Below, piece after piece: positions 5,975 through 7,639 of a stretch of 7,639 nt of DNA. The position numbers and the translations under genes are program-made. The notes beneath the pieces are model-generated. The model was not told the DNA's origin, made no database searches, and saw only the letters and a program-made list of their open reading frames with translations. The DNA is from Synergistaceae bacterium (GTDB lineage Bacteria; Synergistota; Synergistia; Synergistales; Aminobacteriaceae), in the NCBI GenBank assembly GCA_017446645.1, contig JAFSQO010000209.1, forward strand, positions 1-7,639, written 5' to 3'. The first letter of the stretch is position 1; each line of letters begins with the position of its first letter.

Positions 5975-7639
5975 TCACGACAAGAGACTCAAAACGCTTC
6001 TGGGCATTCCGTTAGCCTGTGAGAGCATCGCAGTACCTGATTCCGTGAGAATTTGCAGCCTCACGAATTCCATCATTTCTTTGGCCATGTCAGCGTCACG
6101 TATTCTGCTTTCTGCCTGAGAGAGATTCAGGCTTGAGGTCTCCAGGTTTTCTTCTGTCCACTCCAGGGCGTTCTGGTATGAGCCTATCTTTGCCCTGTTG
6201 CTTGCAACTTTCTCGATAGCCCTGTCGATTAGTGTAATGGCCGTAGCAGCATTCTCGCGGGTTGCAACGTTTACCGTGTCAATGCCTATAGCGTGAGAGC
6301 CTGAGTCATCGAGCTGAATAATGAAGTCCTCGCCCATGTTTGCCCCTGTCTGCAATATAGTCGTGTTGTCTGTAAGGTGGATAATCGTCTCGTATGCAGG
6401 GCCTTTACTCTGAATGAATGACTTTGAGTTTTCAGACCAGAGTGAGTTAATGCCGCTCATGGGGTCAATCTTAACGTCAACAGCAGGAGAGATAAGCCCC
6501 CTGAAATCAGCCTTTGCTGCACTGACTCCGGTAGCTATGCATTTGCCTGAATGAGCATCGAAGACGTTTGCTGTGAATTTGCTCTCTTGTGATTCTTGAA
6601 TCGTGTTAAGCCCCAATGCAGCCAGAATCGTTTCATCGCCTGCAAAATGAATTTCACCCTCTTTGCCTGCAATGACAGAACGAATTATCATAGTTCCCGG
6701 TACAGCCTCGCTTGTGTTTTCCGTAGCATCGTAAACGTAATTAGCAAAGTGATTTAAATCCTGAGTGTATTGCTTTTGATTGAGTCCGTCAGCAATTGCA
6801 TCATTGAGTTTTTTTGCGAGACTTGCAAGTGTGTCGCCCTTGTCAATGTAAATCGAAGTGCTTTTAGTTCCCTGAGTCAGTGTAATTTGCTGGGGGTTCT
6901 CAAGTAAATTCACGCCTGAATTAGAGACAAATGCAGTAAGCTCCGAGAGTTTTGTGTCAGGATCAGCAGGACAGATAACAGGGTCAGTATTAACTTGCGA
7001 GTTTTCAGCTATTTTCGCGGCTAAATCACCTACAAGACCTGAAGCCCAATCGCCTGAAACGCTAAGCATTGAGCCTCCTGAATCATTGCATAAATCATAG
7101 AATTCACTCGTTGAGTCTATACTGGGACCTATGACCGTTAATTGAATATCGTCTGTCAATGTAGAACTATCACCCTCAAGAGCTGCCTTAGCTTCTGCCT
7201 TAGTAGTCGCAGGACTCATATTGCTGCTCTGAATATCCGTGATGAGGACCATGTAACGGCTTTGACGGACCGTGTCACCCCATACTACGTTTTCACCGTA
7301 AGAAGGACCGTAAAGTTCCGAAGCCTTTTTTACTGCATAATAGCTGTTTAAGTCTCCTCCTGTAAGCGTTACAGAATCAAGCAGCGAGTTTATATCGTCT
7401 AAATCACCTGACCAGAGTTCGCCTGATTCTGAGTACTCGTAGGCTTTAACGTCCGATGATCCCGAAGAATAAGTGCAGACTCCTATTTCAACGTTGCTGA
7501 CTCCGTTGGATTTAATATTCTGAACGAAAGCATTTATATTATCTCTCACTGTTTGAATCTTTGTTCCCATTGAGCTTGAAGCGTCCATTAAGAATAATAC
7601 TTTTGCGGTTGACTGTTCATCATTATTTATCGCGCTCAT
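5975..7639 (-). CDS. Flagellin with embedded von Willebrand factor A domain, 5' end beyond window
   Basis: 554 residues are visible; numbering is from the ATG at the window's last bases. Residues about 12-212 are a VWA domain. Its metal-ion-dependent adhesion site is complete: D19-x-S21-x-S23, T93 (in TLTGGD) and D135 (in VLITD), with the typical strand-helix order between. Residues about 228-345 resemble the flagellin IN insert (LSELTAFVS, ITLTQGTKSTSIYID, DTLASLAKKLNDAI). Residues about 350-455 are a beta-rich outer-domain stretch (DAHSGK, VDVKIDPMSGI, LQTGANMGED). Residues about 458-554 are the flagellin C-terminal D1/D0 helices: AATAITLIDRAIEKVASNRA, the LGAxQN-like IGSYQNALE, SRIRDADMAKEM, and MLSQANGMPRSVLSLL at the end. 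The N-terminal D0/D1 helices that flagellins need for export and polymerisation are absent from view. With VWA starting about 12 residues in, the gene almost certainly continues past 7639 and this ATG is internal. If the ATG is the true start, this would be a flagellin lacking its N-terminal half. It lies upstream of, and possibly co-transcribed with, the ring-protein genes. Confidence 0.88.
   Translation of the reverse strand: MSAINNDEQSTAKVLFLMDASSSMGTKIQTVRDNINAFVQNIKSNGVSNVEIGVCTYSSGSSDVKAYEYSESGELWSGDLDDINSLLDSVTLTGGDLNSYYAVKKASELYGPSYGENVVWGDTVRQSRYMVLITDIQSSNMSPATTKAEAKAALEGDSSTLTDDIQLTVIGPSIDSTSEFYDLCNDSGGSMLSVSGDWASGLVGDLAAKIAENSQVNTDPVICPADPDTKLSELTAFVSNSGVNLLENPQQITLTQGTKSTSIYIDKGDTLASLAKKLNDAIADGLNQKQYTQDLNHFANYVYDATENTSEAVPGTMIIRSVIAGKEGEIHFAGDETILAALGLNTIQESQESKFTANVFDAHSGKCIATGVSAAKADFRGLISPAVDVKIDPMSGINSLWSENSKSFIQSKGPAYETIIHLTDNTTILQTGANMGEDFIIQLDDSGSHAIGIDTVNVATRENAATAITLIDRAIEKVASNRAKIGSYQNALEWTEENLETSSLNLSQAESRIRDADMAKEMMEFVRLQILTESGTAMLSQANGMPRSVLSLLS

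Noticed and set aside
5950..5980. Possible terminator after the flagellin
   Set aside because: Only a 5-bp GATAT/ATATC pairing is available, without a GC-rich stem or a T-tract in the right place.
1..7639. CRISPR arrays, tRNA or rRNA genes, insertion sequences, phage attachment sites
   Set aside because: No spaced direct repeats, cloverleaf, transposase or inverted-repeat ends were found on reading both strands.

Overview
The window looks like chromosomal DNA of moderate to low GC from a flagellated diderm (two-membrane) bacterium. Signal peptides, a lipobox and outer-membrane protein families (CsgG, LPP20/FlgP, FlgT) imply an outer membrane, and a flagellin C-terminus is present. The middle of the flagellin (DAHSGK, a VDVKIDPMSGI-like stretch, TGANMGED before the C-terminal helices) resembles, from memory, the large flagellins of Synergistota. 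That assignment is an inference and needs a database search.

Layout: positions 2-1411 (+ strand) hold the 3' part of a secreted 5'-nucleotidase-family metallophosphoesterase whose start lies before the window. A 68-base convergent spacer (1412-1479) contains a strong hairpin and a T-tract that terminates minus-strand transcription. Positions 1480-7639 hold five minus-strand genes. In order of transcription they are: a von Willebrand factor A (VWA)-flagellin fusion (5' end beyond the window), an LPP20/FlgP-like secreted protein, a FlgT-N-like protein with two C-terminal repeat domains, a small CsgG/FlgO-like lipoprotein, and a CsgG-domain protein with a FlgT-C-like domain and a C-terminal TPR. 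The four genes after the flagellin are separated by only 7, 26 and 39 bases, and the flagellin is 67 bases from the ATG of the next gene (55 bases from a nearby, unlikely TTG). No promoter or terminator is convincing inside the block, so one operon is the simplest reading. There is no gene-free stretch over 300 bases.

How the genes may work together: in Vibrio, FlgO, FlgP and FlgT build outer-membrane-associated rings or disks around the flagellar motor. The same families, with FlgT-like domains spread over two genes, sit here directly behind a flagellin, so a flagellar outer-membrane collar or disk in a non-proteobacterial diderm is the best hypothesis. The most unusual single item is the flagellin, which carries a VWA domain with a complete metal-binding (MIDAS) motif. 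It would display an adhesion-type domain along the filament. The 5'-nucleotidase is convergent and probably unrelated.
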